Shown here: one piece after another, positions 23,876-33,360 of the stretch
Numbering within the stretch: position 1 is the first letter of the stretch
Layout of the letters: every line of letters starts with the position of its first letter
Assembly (NCBI RefSeq): GCF_004804275.1
Contig: NZ_STGI01000014.1
Location: 62,001-126,000, forward strand
Direction of reading: 5' to 3'
Source of the DNA: Herbaspirillum sp. ST 5-3
Lineage (GTDB): Bacteria > Pseudomonadota > Gammaproteobacteria > Burkholderiales > Burkholderiaceae_D
Length of the DNA stretch: 64,000 nt
The notes under the pieces: model-generated
Databases searched by the model: none
Told to the model about the DNA's origin: nothing
Seen by the model: only the letters and a program-made list of their open reading frames with translations
Position numbers and translations under genes: made by a program

Positions 23876-24709
23876 ATGTCGCCCGACGAATATTGCCAAC
23901 AAAAAGCCGTGCAAAGCGGCTCCAGCTTTTATTACAGCTTCCTGTTTCTGCCGGCTGAGCGCCGTCGTGCGATTACGGCGTTGTACGCGTTTTGTCGGGA
24001 AGTTGACGACACCGTCGACGAGTGCAACGACGTCACGGTTGCCCGCAACAAGTTGATGTGGTGGCGCAAGGAAGTCCAGGACATGCTGGGCGGGACGCCG
24101 TCGCATCCGGTCATGAAGGCACTGCAACCGCACATGGCAGATTACGCGCTGGATGGAAAGCACTTGCAAGCGATTATCGACGGCATGGAAATGGATCTCG
24201 ATCAGACGCGCTATCTGGATTTCGCGGGACTGAAAAGATATTGCTGGCATGTCGCCAGTGCGGTCGGAATCCTGTCGGCGCGCATCTTTGGCGTTACGCA
24301 CGCCGAAACCTTGCAGTATGCGGAAAAGCTGGGCCTCGCTTTCCAGCTCACCAATATCATCCGCGATGTCGGTGAAGACGCACGCAAAGGGCGAATTTAT
24401 CTCCCTGTCAATGAACTGCAGCAGTTCAATGTGACCGCCGCGGATATCCTGAATGCCCGTCACAATGAAAATTTTGAAAACTTGATGCGTTTTCAGGCAG
24501 AGCGCGCGCAGGCGACGTATGAAGAAGCCTTTGCACTGCTTCCGAACGCTGATCGTCGTTCGCAACGACCAGGGCTGATGATGGCTGCGATCTACCGTGC
24601 ACTCCTGAATGAAATTCAGCGTGACGGTTTCCACGTATTAAACCAGAAGATTTCCCTCACGCCGATCCGCAAGCTTTGGCTGGCATGGAAAACCTATGTG
24701 CGCGGGTAA
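23876..24709 (+). CDS. hpnD: HpnD, presqualene diphosphate synthase
   Basis: 277 residues. Both prenyl-transferase signatures are clear: DDTVDE (about residue 42) in CREVDDTVDEC and FQLTNIIRDVGEDARKGRIYLP (about 155-177). The start MSPDEYCQQKAVQSGSSFYY is typical for HpnD, which condenses two farnesyl diphosphate molecules head to head into presqualene diphosphate. Middle gene of the hpnCDE operon, 36 bases after hpnC and 21 bases before hpnE. The reaction is placed at the cytoplasmic membrane because of its lipid products. Confidence 0.92.
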   Translation: MSPDEYCQQKAVQSGSSFYYSFLFLPAERRRAITALYAFCREVDDTVDECNDVTVARNKLMWWRKEVQDMLGGTPSHPVMKALQPHMADYALDGKHLQAIIDGMEMDLDQTRYLDFAGLKRYCWHVASAVGILSARIFGVTHAETLQYAEKLGLAFQLTNIIRDVGEDARKGRIYLPVNELQQFNVTAADILNARHNENFENLMRFQAERAQATYEEAFALLPNADRRSQRPGLMMAAIYRALLNEIQRDGFHVLNQKISLTPIRKLWLAWKTYVRG

Positions 24710-24730
24710 GCTCGGCGCAACTGCAACGTA

Positions 24731-26050
24731 TTGATCATGCGTCGCATTGCGGTCATAGGCGGAGGGTGGGCAGGCTGTGCGGCAGCGGTCGAGCTTGCGC
24801 ACCGAGGGTATCCGGTTTGCCTGTTCGAATCAGCCCGATCGCTGGGCGGTCGGGCGCGCGCCGTCGAGATCAATGGACTGCCCCTCGACAACGGCCAGCA
24901 TATCCTGCTTGGAGCCTATAGCGAAACCTTGAGGCTGATGTGCGTCACGGGCATCGACCCGGCAGATGTATTACTGCGCTTGCCGCTTCAGATGCGCTAT
25001 CCCGCCAACAGTGGTGGAATGGACTTCGTCACGCCACGCCTTCCAGCTCCCTTGCATGTACTGATCGCTCTGCTGCGGGCGCGCGGTTTGGCAAGGGAAG
25101 ACAAGCTTGCGCTGGCGCGCTTTTCGACAACGGCGCGCTGGATGGACTGGCAATTGCATACGGATTGCAGCGTTGCCGAATTGCTGGAGCGTTTCGATCA
25201 AACCGATCGCTTGATCCGTCTGATGTGGCGTCCGCTGTGTATTGCCGCCTTGAATACGCCGCCGGAACGAGCCTCGGCGCAAGTCTTCCTCAATGTGCTG
25301 CGCGACAGTCTTGGCGCGCGCCGGGCCGCATCCGACATGCTCATCCCGCGTGTCGACCTGACTGGCGTCTTTCCAAAGCACGCGGGCACATTCGTCGAGC
25401 AGAAAGGCGGCAAGGTGCTCTGCGGAACAACTATCGCGAGGGTCGACAACGATGGAACTGGCTGGCAGCTTCAAATCACAAGCGCATCCGGCGCGGAACA
25501 GGCGCAATTCGATGGCGTTGTGATTGCCACGCAGGCAACTCATGCGACCGGCCTGCTCGAAGGGCTTGTCGAAACTCCGCTGCCGACATTTGAGTACGAG
25601 CCGATCAGCACCTGCTATCTGCAATACGCGCGGGATTTCAGGCTGGCACAACCCTTCTACGCATTGCTTGATAATGCCGCCGGCGAACAATGGGGACAAT
25701 TCGTTTTCGATCGCGGACAGCTTGATCCGAATCATGCCGGTCTGCTGTCGGTGGTCGTGAGCGCATCGAGCGAGGCAATCGCTGCCGGACACGACGCGCT
25801 TGCAACGGCGATCGCCACGCAGCTTGCGACAGTCTTTCAGGAACCCGCATTGACGCGCCCGCAATGGACGAAAGTCATCAGCGAGAAGCGCGCCACCTTT
25901 TCATGTACGCCGGCACTCGCCCGGCCGATGAATCTCACCGGCCTCAAGGGATTGGTGATCGCAGGCGACTATACCGAGAGCGATTACCCGGCAACGCTGG
26001 AATCCGCAGTGCGTAGCGGCGTGCAGGCGGCGAACTGCCTGATCGGCTGA
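24731..26050 (+). CDS. hpnE: HpnE, hydroxysqualene dehydroxylase
   Basis: 439 residues, a flavin amine-oxidase/desaturase-fold protein. The FAD-binding Rossmann motif is at the N-terminus (IGGGWAGCAAAVELAHRG), followed by the E-x-x-x-x-x-GGRA element (FESARSLGGRARA). The C-terminal FAD segment GLVIAGDYTESDYPATLESA is also present. HpnE reduces hydroxysqualene to squalene, the last step before cyclisation to hopene. It ends the operon and meets radA tail to tail with 3 bases between stop codons, leaving no room for a separate terminator. Confidence 0.92.
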   Translation: MIMRRIAVIGGGWAGCAAAVELAHRGYPVCLFESARSLGGRARAVEINGLPLDNGQHILLGAYSETLRLMCVTGIDPADVLLRLPLQMRYPANSGGMDFVTPRLPAPLHVLIALLRARGLAREDKLALARFSTTARWMDWQLHTDCSVAELLERFDQTDRLIRLMWRPLCIAALNTPPERASAQVFLNVLRDSLGARRAASDMLIPRVDLTGVFPKHAGTFVEQKGGKVLCGTTIARVDNDGTGWQLQITSASGAEQAQFDGVVIATQATHATGLLEGLVETPLPTFEYEPISTCYLQYARDFRLAQPFYALLDNAAGEQWGQFVFDRGQLDPNHAGLLSVVVSASSEAIAAGHDALATAIATQLATVFQEPALTRPQWTKVISEKRATFSCTPALARPMNLTGLKGLVIAGDYTESDYPATLESAVRSGVQAANCLIG

Positions 26051-26053
26051 AAA

Positions 26054-27424
26054 TCAGTCCTGTTCACGGGCGCGATTAAGCGCTTCATCGATGCGCTCGA
26101 CGCCGATAACGGTAAGTCCTTCGATCTTTTGCTTGGGTGCGTTAGCCTTCGGAATCAATGCGATCGAAAAGCCGAGCTTGGCGGCTTCGCGCAAGCGCTC
26201 CTGTCCGCGCGGCGCTGGGCGAATTTCCCCCGCAAGTCCTACTTCGCCAAAAGCGACCAGGCCGCGTGGTAATGGCTTGTTGCGCATGGATGAATGAATG
26301 GCAAGCAAAACGGCGAGATCCGCCGCCGGCTCCGTGATTTTCACGCCCCCGACCGCATTGATGAACACGTCCTGATCGAAGGCTGCGACGGCGGCATGTC
26401 GATGCAGCACTGCAAGCAACATTGCCAGACGATTCTGCTCCAGGCCGACGGACAGCCTGCGCGCATTGGGCACGTGCGAGGTATCCACCAGCGCCTGGAT
26501 TTCCACCAGCAAGGGACGCGTTCCTTCCTGCGTCACCATCACGCAAGACCCGGGAACCTGATTGTCGTGTTGCGACAAGAACAAGGCTGATGGATTGGAC
26601 ACGCCCTTCAGGCCTTTTTCGGTCATTGCGAACACGCCCAGTTCGTTGACCGCACCGAAACGGTTCTTGAAAGCGCGCACGAGACGGAAGCTGGAGTGTG
26701 TGTCACCTTCAAAATACAGTACGGTATCGACAATATGCTCCAGCACGCGCGGTCCGGCCAGCGCCCCCTCTTTCGTCACGTGGCCGACCATGATGATGGT
26801 GATGCCGGATTGCTTCGCCACGCGGGTCAATTGCGCGGCGCATTCGCGCACCTGCGCCACCGAACCGGGCGCGGATGTCAATGCATCGGAATAGATGGTC
26901 TGGATCGAGTCGATTACCGCAACCTGCGGCTTGTGGTCAGCCAGCGTATTGAGGATTTTCTCGAGCTGGATTTCCGCCTGCAATTGCAATTCTTTCGCAT
27001 CTACGGCGAGGCGTTTTGCACGCAGTGCAATCTGCGAACCGGATTCCTCGCCGCTGACATATAAGGTCTTCTTGATACGCGACATATTGGCCAATGCCTG
27101 CAGCAGTAATGTCGATTTGCCAATGCCGGGATCGCCGCCGATCAGAACCACACCGCCGGCCACCAGTCCACCACCAAGTACGCGGTCGAACTCTTCGATC
27201 CCTGTGCCAAAGCGCGGAACGTCGATTGCCTCGATATCGGCGAGGCTGAGCACCGGCGAAGTCTGCGCCAAACCTTGATGCTGACCCGAGAAACGATTTC
27301 CGGCCGCCTCAATGACGGTCTCGACCAGCGTGTTCCATTGGCCGCACGATGCGCACTGCCCTGCCCATTTGCTGGAAACACCGCCGCACTCGGTACAGGT
27401 GTAATTGGTTTTCTGTTTTGCCAT
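26054..27424 (-). CDS. radA: RadA, DNA repair protein
   Basis: 456 residues, standard length. N-terminal C4 zinc finger (CTECGGVSSKWAGQCASCGQW, broken here as CTEC and CASC), Walker A in GGDPGIGKSTLLLQ, the RadA-specific KNRFG motif (FKNRFGAVNELG), and a C-terminal Lon-protease-like domain without protease residues that matter. RadA is a hexameric helicase driving branch migration in recombination. Followed downstream (minus strand) by the hpnE end; alr lies just upstream with 13 bases between, so radA may be co-transcribed with alr. Confidence 0.95.
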   Translation of the reverse strand: MAKQKTNYTCTECGGVSSKWAGQCASCGQWNTLVETVIEAAGNRFSGQHQGLAQTSPVLSLADIEAIDVPRFGTGIEEFDRVLGGGLVAGGVVLIGGDPGIGKSTLLLQALANMSRIKKTLYVSGEESGSQIALRAKRLAVDAKELQLQAEIQLEKILNTLADHKPQVAVIDSIQTIYSDALTSAPGSVAQVRECAAQLTRVAKQSGITIIMVGHVTKEGALAGPRVLEHIVDTVLYFEGDTHSSFRLVRAFKNRFGAVNELGVFAMTEKGLKGVSNPSALFLSQHDNQVPGSCVMVTQEGTRPLLVEIQALVDTSHVPNARRLSVGLEQNRLAMLLAVLHRHAAVAAFDQDVFINAVGGVKITEPAADLAVLLAIHSSMRNKPLPRGLVAFGEVGLAGEIRPAPRGQERLREAAKLGFSIALIPKANAPKQKIEGLTVIGVERIDEALNRAREQD

Positions 27425-27437
27425 GGATATTGATTCG

Positions 27438-28514
27438 TTATTCCTCGACCACCTGCACGCGCGGCGCCAATGCGCACATCAACTCATACCCGAGCGTGCC
27501 GGCAGCCTCGGCTACCTCATCGATCGGCAAGTCGTTCCCCCACAGAATCACCTTGCTGCCGATGCCGGCCCCGGGAATGCCCGTCAGATCAACCGTGATC
27601 ATGTCCATGGAGACACGCCCGATCAGCTTGGTTCTCTGTCCTTCGACAACGATCGGCGTTCCGTTGGGCGCATGACGCGGATACCCATCCGCATAACCGC
27701 ATGCCACCACACCGATTGTCATCGGCCTGTCCGCCACGAAGCGACTGCCGTAGCCGACAGCCTCACCTACGCCGACCTGCTGCACGCCGATGATCTCGCT
27801 GGCAAGCGTCATCGCCGGTTGCAATCCAAAGGCTTCGGCCGTCTTGCCGCCGGGCGTGCCGCCATAAAGCATGATGCCGGGACGCACCCAGTTGCTGCGC
27901 AGATCCGGGCGTGTCAGCACTGCTGCCGAATTGGAGACGCTGCGCTCGCCGGGCAATCCCTCGGTGCCGCTCTCGAAACGGCGGATTTGTTCGCTCAATG
28001 GAAGCTTGGCGTTGACCGCATCGTCAGCATTCGCAAAGTGGGTCATCAAGGTGATGTGGCGAATGGCGGGAATCGCACGAAGCCTTGCGTGCGCGGCGCG
28101 ATATGCATCCGGTTGAAATCCGAGGCGATTCATGCCGCTGTTCATTTTCAAATGCACATCGATCTGCGACGTCAGCGCGGCGCGCTCAAGCATGTCGATT
28201 TGTTCATTGCAATGAATGGCGGTCTGCAGGTGGTATGCCGCGAGGACGGGCAGATCCGTTTCGTCGAAAAATCCTTCCAGCAACAGGATAGGCTTTTGCC
28301 AACCCAGTTCCCGCAAGCGCACGGCGGCGTCGACCTCAATCAGTGCCAAACCATCGGCGGCGGCAAACGCTCGCATGCCGCGCGCGAGTCCGTGCCCGTA
28401 GGCGTTGGCCTTGACGACGCCCCATACTTTGGCATTCGGCGTGCACTGTCTGGCAAGGGCGAGGTTGTGCTGCATGGCAGCGAGATGGATGGTTGCGACA
28501 AGCGGTCTGGGCAT
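27438..28514 (-). CDS. alr: Alanine racemase
   Basis: 358 residues from the ATG at 28514 (MPRPLVATIHLAAMQHN); an in-frame extension upstream to 28616 has no ribosome site or family similarity and was not used. PLP-binding Lys lies in VVKANAYGHG (about residue 34), and the YGSRF tyrosine region and the C-terminal MDMITVDLT motif are present. Interconverts L- and D-alanine, supplying peptidoglycan precursors. Located upstream of radA on the same strand and divergent from lplT. Length and motifs are normal. Whether it is the catabolic or biosynthetic racemase cannot be told. Confidence 0.93.
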   Translation of the reverse strand: MPRPLVATIHLAAMQHNLALARQCTPNAKVWGVVKANAYGHGLARGMRAFAAADGLALIEVDAAVRLRELGWQKPILLLEGFFDETDLPVLAAYHLQTAIHCNEQIDMLERAALTSQIDVHLKMNSGMNRLGFQPDAYRAAHARLRAIPAIRHITLMTHFANADDAVNAKLPLSEQIRRFESGTEGLPGERSVSNSAAVLTRPDLRSNWVRPGIMLYGGTPGGKTAEAFGLQPAMTLASEIIGVQQVGVGEAVGYGSRFVADRPMTIGVVACGYADGYPRHAPNGTPIVVEGQRTKLIGRVSMDMITVDLTGIPGAGIGSKVILWGNDLPIDEVAEAAGTLGYELMCALAPRVQVVEE

Positions 28515-28665
28515 GAAAAGAAAACAATCTTGAAGAGTCAACAACAATGAATCGGCGCAGTGATTCATTTTACCGGATGGGCCTTGCCCACCGTTCAGGA
28601 ATTCCACTGTAGGCACCTGTTTTCATGGTATAAAGCTTGCCGGAGACATACTGGCACACCTCAAC

Positions 28666-29934
28666 ATGCGGATGAATCGCGGTTTTTTCACTATCATGGC
28701 AGCGCAGTTTTTCTCGTCGCTTGCCGATAATGCACTCCTGATCGCGGCCATCGCCCTGTTGACCACCATGAAATCGCCGGCGTGGATGACGCCGCTGCTC
28801 AAGCTGTTCTTCGTTCTATCCTATGTTTTGCTCGCGGCCTTTGTCGGCGCCTTTGCCGACTCTCTGCCGAAAGGCCGCGTGATGTTCATTACCAATCTCA
28901 TCAAGATCGGCGGCTGTGCGATGATGTTCTGCAACGTGCATCCCCTGCTCGCCTACGCGGTGGTGGGATTCGGCGCAGCAGCCTACTCTCCCGCCAAATA
29001 CGGCATCCTGACCGAACTGCTGCCGCCCGAAAAACTCGTCGCAGCCAATGGCTGGATCGAGGGTTTGACAGTGGTCTCAATCATATTGGGCACCGTCATG
29101 GGCGGTGCGCTGGTCAATCCCCAGATTTCCGCGGACCTCCTGAGCATCGATTTCCCGGTGGTCGACACCGGCGTCAACACGCCTGCCGAGGCCGCCTTGT
29201 CGGTCATCATGACGGCCTATTTCGTGGCGGCCGTTTTCAACTTGCGGATTCCGGATACCGGCGCCCGTTATCCACACCAAGAGCGCAACCCGATTCGGCT
29301 GGTTGCCGATTTCGCAGGTTGCTTTATCACTTTATGGAAAGACAAGCTGGGGCAGATTTCCCTTGCGGTCACCACATTGTTCTGGGGTGCTGGCGCGACG
29401 CTGCAATTCATCATGCTGAAATGGGCGGAGCAATCGCTTCACATGCCGCTCGACCAGGCGGCGACATTTCAAGGAATATTTGCATTGGGGATTGCAATCG
29501 GCGCGGCGGCAGCCGCACGCTTTGTCCCCTTGAAGAAATCGCTCAGCGTCATGCCGCTCGGCGTCGTCATGGGTTTTATCGTGATGGCAATGACCCTGGT
29601 GCACAGCGCCTGGATGGCATATGTCCTGCTGGTCCTGGTTGGCGGACTGTCGGGATATTTCGTGGTTCCGATGAATGCCCTGCTTCAGCATCGCGGCCAT
29701 GTCCTGTTGAGCGCCGGACACTCGATCGCCGTGCAAAACTTCAATGAGAATCTGTCGGTACTGACGATGCTCATGCTCTACGCAATGATGGTGAAGCTGA
29801 ACCTGAACATCAATGTCGTCATCGTGTTGTTCGGGCTGTTCGTCGCGGGCACCATGAGCCTCGCCATGAGGAGGCATGCGGCGAACCAGCGTGAACATGA
29901 TTCTCTGGCACTGATCGGAGAGCACAAGCACTAA
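28666..29934 (+). CDS. lplT: LplT, lysophospholipid transporter
   Basis: 422 residues, about twelve membrane helices of the major facilitator superfamily. The N-terminal MNRGFFTIMAAQFFSSLADNALLIAAI and the AAYSPAKYGILTELLPP segment are hallmarks of LplT, which flips lysophosphatidylethanolamine across the inner membrane for reacylation. In enterobacteria the gene is fused or coupled to the acyltransferase aas; no aas is next to it here. Single-gene unit, divergent from alr and convergent with DUF1853. Confidence 0.88.
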   Translation: MRMNRGFFTIMAAQFFSSLADNALLIAAIALLTTMKSPAWMTPLLKLFFVLSYVLLAAFVGAFADSLPKGRVMFITNLIKIGGCAMMFCNVHPLLAYAVVGFGAAAYSPAKYGILTELLPPEKLVAANGWIEGLTVVSIILGTVMGGALVNPQISADLLSIDFPVVDTGVNTPAEAALSVIMTAYFVAAVFNLRIPDTGARYPHQERNPIRLVADFAGCFITLWKDKLGQISLAVTTLFWGAGATLQFIMLKWAEQSLHMPLDQAATFQGIFALGIAIGAAAAARFVPLKKSLSVMPLGVVMGFIVMAMTLVHSAWMAYVLLVLVGGLSGYFVVPMNALLQHRGHVLLSAGHSIAVQNFNENLSVLTMLMLYAMMVKLNLNINVVIVLFGLFVAGTMSLAMRRHAANQREHDSLALIGEHKH

Positions 29935-29965
29935 GATTGCAGAAATGGCAATCCTGCTGCCCGCA

Positions 29966-30931
29966 TCATGCCCCGCGCCTGATGTGCACTTCAGCCCGGG
30001 TACGCCAGTCATTGGGCACGATGAAGCCCCGGTCCACTTCGAGCATGTGACCGCCACGCGGCTCCAGCACTGCCACCAGTGCTGGTGTTGAACTTCCATC
30101 AAAGTGGCGCATCAATTCTTCCCTGAGTGCGTCTCGCTTCAATGTGCCGCTCATTTCAGTCTTGCCCGGCACCAGCCAGCTCAGCCTCGGCAAGACGAGG
30201 AAATATTCGCCGGCAACCCGATCCAGTTCCTCCAAGGCACACCAGAAACCACGGCAATGCGCGCGTGAAATCCCCGGCGGCAATGCCGGTGGCGGAGTCT
30301 GGCCGTGATAGAACAACCAGCCTTTGACCAAGGCCAGGGCGGCGGCGACCGGCTCCGATAACTGCAGCAGCGCAGCAGGATGCTGCGAAAGCGACAACTG
30401 ATGCTCCATGATCTTGCGGATCTTGGTGCCCAGCGTGTCAGCCAGGCCGGGGCCAACGAAATAATCGGCCTCGCATCCATGGCCACTCGATTCCAGCAGA
30501 TACAACTTGGTAGCGAACTCCCAATGAATGAGTGACGCGCCCTGTCGCAGCAGGAAATCGAATTCGCCGATGGTGTCGTTCTTGCCGGCACGCACCTGCA
30601 CGCCATGCGCCACCAGCAGCCCCTGATGCTCGAGATAGAAGGCCATCAACTTTTCCGCATAACGTCCGAGTCGGGCGAACGGTTGCAGGTCGAGGTAGGC
30701 ATGCAGTTCACCCGGCGCGCGGTCAAGTTCTGCAAGCCAGTTGCGCGTGTTCTCGTCGATGACGCCGATACTCGCTACGCGTCCCTGCCATTGGGAAGCG
30801 CTGGAATCCAGCAAATCGGGGGCATCCAGCAGCCATGCCAATGTCCTTACATGCGGATCGTTCAGGTGGTTCCAGCGGCGGTGGAACTGGCTTTGAAAAT
30901 TCTCGCCCGTGGAATCAGCGGACGCCTGCAT
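29966..30931 (-). CDS. DUF1853 family protein
   Basis: 321 residues, no signal peptide or membrane helix. Contains the conserved elements of DUF1853: WLLDAPDLL near residue 34, RLGRYAEKLMAFYLEH (about 85), a GEFDFLLR segment with E/D (about 120) followed by WEFATKLYL, and GPGLADTLGTK. The E-F-D then E-x-K arrangement resembles a PD-(D/E)xK nuclease core, though catalysis has not been shown for the family as far as I know. Last gene of the tsaB-rimI-udg unit; its start overlaps the end of udg by 17 bases. The association with uracil repair hints at DNA metabolism. Confidence 0.85.
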   Translation of the reverse strand: MQASADSTGENFQSQFHRRWNHLNDPHVRTLAWLLDAPDLLDSSASQWQGRVASIGVIDENTRNWLAELDRAPGELHAYLDLQPFARLGRYAEKLMAFYLEHQGLLVAHGVQVRAGKNDTIGEFDFLLRQGASLIHWEFATKLYLLESSGHGCEADYFVGPGLADTLGTKIRKIMEHQLSLSQHPAALLQLSEPVAAALALVKGWLFYHGQTPPPALPPGISRAHCRGFWCALEELDRVAGEYFLVLPRLSWLVPGKTEMSGTLKRDALREELMRHFDGSSTPALVAVLEPRGGHMLEVDRGFIVPNDWRTRAEVHIRRGA

Positions 30932-31718
30932 ATGCCGTCATGGCGAGACAAATGTCGGCCCATGCCTTTTTCTTGTCGGCCATGTTGCGCAACAAATAAG
31001 CGGGGTGATAGGTGACCACAAGTGGGCGGTCGGCGTAGCGGTGGACGGTGCCGCGCAGTTTGGAAACGGGTGTTTCCGCGTCGAGTCCGAGCAAGGAAAT
31101 TGCTGCGGTCTTTCCGAGCGCAACGATGACTGTCGGCTGAATCAGCGCAATCTGTCTTTCGAGGTAAGGCATGCACGCAGCCGTTTCAACGGCTGTCGGC
31201 GCGCGGTCGCGGCCGGTTTCGTCTGTCGGACGGCATTTGACGATATTGGCGATGTAAGCGTTTTCGCCGCGTTTCAGGCCCATCGCGAGCAGCATGTTAT
31301 CGAGCAATTTGCCAGCCTGTCCGACGAAAGGTTCGCCGCGCAGGTCTTCATTCCTTCCCGGACCTTCCCCGACAAACAGCCATTTTGCCTTTTCGTCGCC
31401 AACGCCGAAAACGGTCTTGGTGCGCCCAGTGCACAAACCGCACTTGGTGCATGCGGCAACCGTTGACTGGAGCTGTCCCCAGTCCATCGACGACACTTCA
31501 GGCACCAATGCATCGCGTGCCGCAGGCTTGTCCGTTTCCGGCAGATCCAGCGGTGGCATATCAATTGGCATGTCATCGAACGCGGCCGGTTGACTCATCT
31601 CCACAGCAAATTCCGTCGACGGTTGCTGTTGCGGCGGCACCGCGGCGCGACGCTGCCACACGGGACCCACACCGATTTCCCGCAAAAAAACCGCGCGGCG
31701 TTCTGCTGAACCGGTCAT
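30915..31718 (-). CDS. Family 4 uracil-DNA glycosylase
   Basis: 267 residues. The first 90 residues are a Pro/Gln-rich linker with basic N-terminus; the catalytic domain follows. Iron-sulfur cluster ligands begin at CTKCGLC (about 92). Motif A is GEGPGRNED (family 4 usually GEAPGxDED), then GEPFVGQAGKLLDNML, IANIVKCRP, and the C-terminal TYHPAYLLR (motif B region HPAYLLR). The enzyme removes uracil from DNA to start base-excision repair. Overlaps rimI by 4 bases upstream and DUF1853 by 17 downstream. Motif A carries Gly and Arg in places where Ala and Ala/Gly are more usual, worth noting but probably tolerated. Confidence 0.9.
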   Translation of the reverse strand: MTGSAERRAVFLREIGVGPVWQRRAAVPPQQQPSTEFAVEMSQPAAFDDMPIDMPPLDLPETDKPAARDALVPEVSSMDWGQLQSTVAACTKCGLCTGRTKTVFGVGDEKAKWLFVGEGPGRNEDLRGEPFVGQAGKLLDNMLLAMGLKRGENAYIANIVKCRPTDETGRDRAPTAVETAACMPYLERQIALIQPTVIVALGKTAAISLLGLDAETPVSKLRGTVHRYADRPLVVTYHPAYLLRNMADKKKAWADICLAMTAYAGVR

Positions 31719-32206
31719 AACTGAAATCTCATGACAATGGCGTCCTCGCGAGTATTTCCCTGCGCCGGATAGTATCCCTTGCGCTGTCCGATCTGGACAA
31801 AGCCATAATGCTGGTAGACGGACAGCGCGCGCTGATTGGATGGCCGGACCTCAAGAAGAACGGAGGACATCCCCTTTTCTCTCGCCACAGCGACCACCTT
31901 GTCAAGCTGCATGCGGCCGATGCCACGACCATGCAAATCGCGGCGCACGCTGATATTCAGCAGATGCGCTTCGTCCACTGCCAGCATCAGCAGAAAATAG
32001 CCGACCAGCACACCGGAAGCATCGCGCAATACCCATGTTTCATATCCGCTGTAGAGCGAATCGAGGAAATTGCCGCGCGTCCAGGGATATGGATAGACGT
32101 CATTTTCGATTGCCAGCACGTCCGGCAGATCGTTGACCTGCATGGGCGCGAAATGCAAGGATGGCAAGGATGGTGACTCGCCGACTGCTTTATAAACGGC
32201 ACTCAT
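31715..32206 (-). CDS. rimI: RimI, ribosomal protein alanine N-acetyltransferase
   Basis: 163 residues, GNAT fold. The acetyl-CoA loop is visible as VRRDLHGRGIGRMQL and the C-terminal VRPSNQRALSVYQHYGFVQIG is characteristic for RimI, which acetylates the N-terminal Ala of ribosomal protein bS18. An N-terminal stretch of about 15 residues precedes the domain. Starts within the end of tsaB (4-base ATGA overlap) and overlaps udg at its end; the tsaB-rimI order is widely conserved. Confidence 0.92.
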   Translation of the reverse strand: MSAVYKAVGESPSLPSLHFAPMQVNDLPDVLAIENDVYPYPWTRGNFLDSLYSGYETWVLRDASGVLVGYFLLMLAVDEAHLLNISVRRDLHGRGIGRMQLDKVVAVAREKGMSSVLLEVRPSNQRALSVYQHYGFVQIGQRKGYYPAQGNTREDAIVMRFQL

Positions 32207-32892
32207 GCGGCCGTCCTTGCCAGACGTTCTGCTGTCGTCATGGCGACTTTGTTGCGCAAGTAAACAGGTTGTGCGTCGCGTGCATTGACGGCGCGCCCGG
32301 CGGTAAGTTCAAGCTGCGCCAAGCAAGCAATCTGCGCCGCATGCGGCATGATGTCGCGTTGCGCGCCGCCGGCAAACGGCAATCCTTCGAAGGCGGACGC
32401 AAACGCAACCAAACCATTGCCGCAAGCGACGACATCGCCAACGGCGGTCACAGCCGAGGGTGCGGACAATGCCGGGGCAGTAACAGTTTGCCATCCATCC
32501 TGATAACGATATTGTGCCCAGTAGACCTCTTCCATGCGCGCATCGAGCACGACCAGCACATCCGTTGCGCCGCAAGCTTCGCGGCAGGCTTGCGCCATTG
32601 CCAGCAAGGTGACCACCGGCACAATCGGCAAATCCGCCCCGAAGGCCAGTCCTTGCGCCACGCCACAGGCCGTCCGCACGCCGGTAAACGACCCGGGGCC
32701 GGCACCAAAGGCGATGGCATCGCACTGTTTCAATGTCACGCCGGCCTGCGCCAGCAAGACCTGCACCATCGGCAACACGGTTTGTGAATGGGTCTGCACG
32801 CCGGACGCTTCATGTGCCAGGACTTTCCCTTGGTGAAGCAAGGCGACTGAGGCAAGGTCGGAAGACGTTTCAATGGCAAGAATGGTTCGCAT
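32203..32892 (-). CDS. tsaB: TsaB, tRNA threonylcarbamoyladenosine partner protein
   Basis: 229 residues. ASKHA-fold protein with the N-terminal LAIETSSDLASVAL, the GAGPGSFTGVRTACGVAQGLA motif and a shorter C-terminal lobe than TsaD. TsaB is the inactive partner that supports TsaD in making t6A at position 37 of ANN-decoding tRNAs. First gene of the minus-strand unit tsaB-rimI-udg-DUF1853, whose genes all overlap by 4 to 17 bases, strongly suggesting a single transcript. A GC-rich 147-base region separates it from the YjfB-like gene. No anomaly. Confidence 0.92.
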   Translation of the reverse strand: MRTILAIETSSDLASVALLHQGKVLAHEASGVQTHSQTVLPMVQVLLAQAGVTLKQCDAIAFGAGPGSFTGVRTACGVAQGLAFGADLPIVPVVTLLAMAQACREACGATDVLVVLDARMEEVYWAQYRYQDGWQTVTAPALSAPSAVTAVGDVVACGNGLVAFASAFEGLPFAGGAQRDIMPHAAQIACLAQLELTAGRAVNARDAQPVYLRNKVAMTTAERLARTAA

Positions 32893-33039
32893 CGGCGTAT
32901 TTTACCGTGACAGGCTCTGACAGGGCTGTTGAATTAAATGGCGCAAACAAGCCAAAAGGCCGCTCAGCAGTTTTTCCAACAGCCTGCTAAAGAATAGCGC
33001 GCGGCTGCCGTTAATAATAGAACAGCAGCGGAGGACTCC

Positions 33040-33237
33040 ATGGAAGTCAATAACATCGCGAATCTGGCCACAACCATCGCCAATACCGCAACGAATCAGG
33101 CAGTCGGTGTCGCTGTGCTGAAGAAAGCCATCGACGTGCAGGCCAGCAGCGCCGCAGCATTGCTGGAGGCACTACCGCCTGCCACCGCGCCAAATCTTCC
33201 GCCCCATCTTGGGCAGAACGTCAATACCACCGCCTGA
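33040..33237 (+). CDS. YjfB-like small putative motility protein
   Basis: 65 residues: helical N-terminal two thirds with Ala/Asn-rich, NNIANLATTIANTATNQAVG pattern and VLKKAIDVQASSAAALLEALP, then a Pro-rich tail. This matches the YjfB family, annotated as putative motility protein because of distant likeness to flagellar segments. Preceded by GGAGG, 9 bases from the ATG. Single-gene unit; no flagellar genes are nearby. Function is not known for the family. Confidence 0.75.
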   Translation: MEVNNIANLATTIANTATNQAVGVAVLKKAIDVQASSAAALLEALPPATAPNLPPHLGQNVNTTA

Positions 33238-33360
33238 CTGATTCGATGCTTCTGCCGGAAGCGGTCCATTCGGCAACACATCCGCTTTCCGAGCGACCGC
33301 ACAACGGCGTTCCTTGCCTTGTCTTACAATATCGGCCTACCCCCGACTGATCAGCCGCTC

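Noticed and set aside
32920-32990. GGCTGTTG / CAACAGCC inverted pair upstream of tsaB and the YjfB-like gene
   Set aside because: Only 8 bp with a long loop and no T run; cannot be told from chance.
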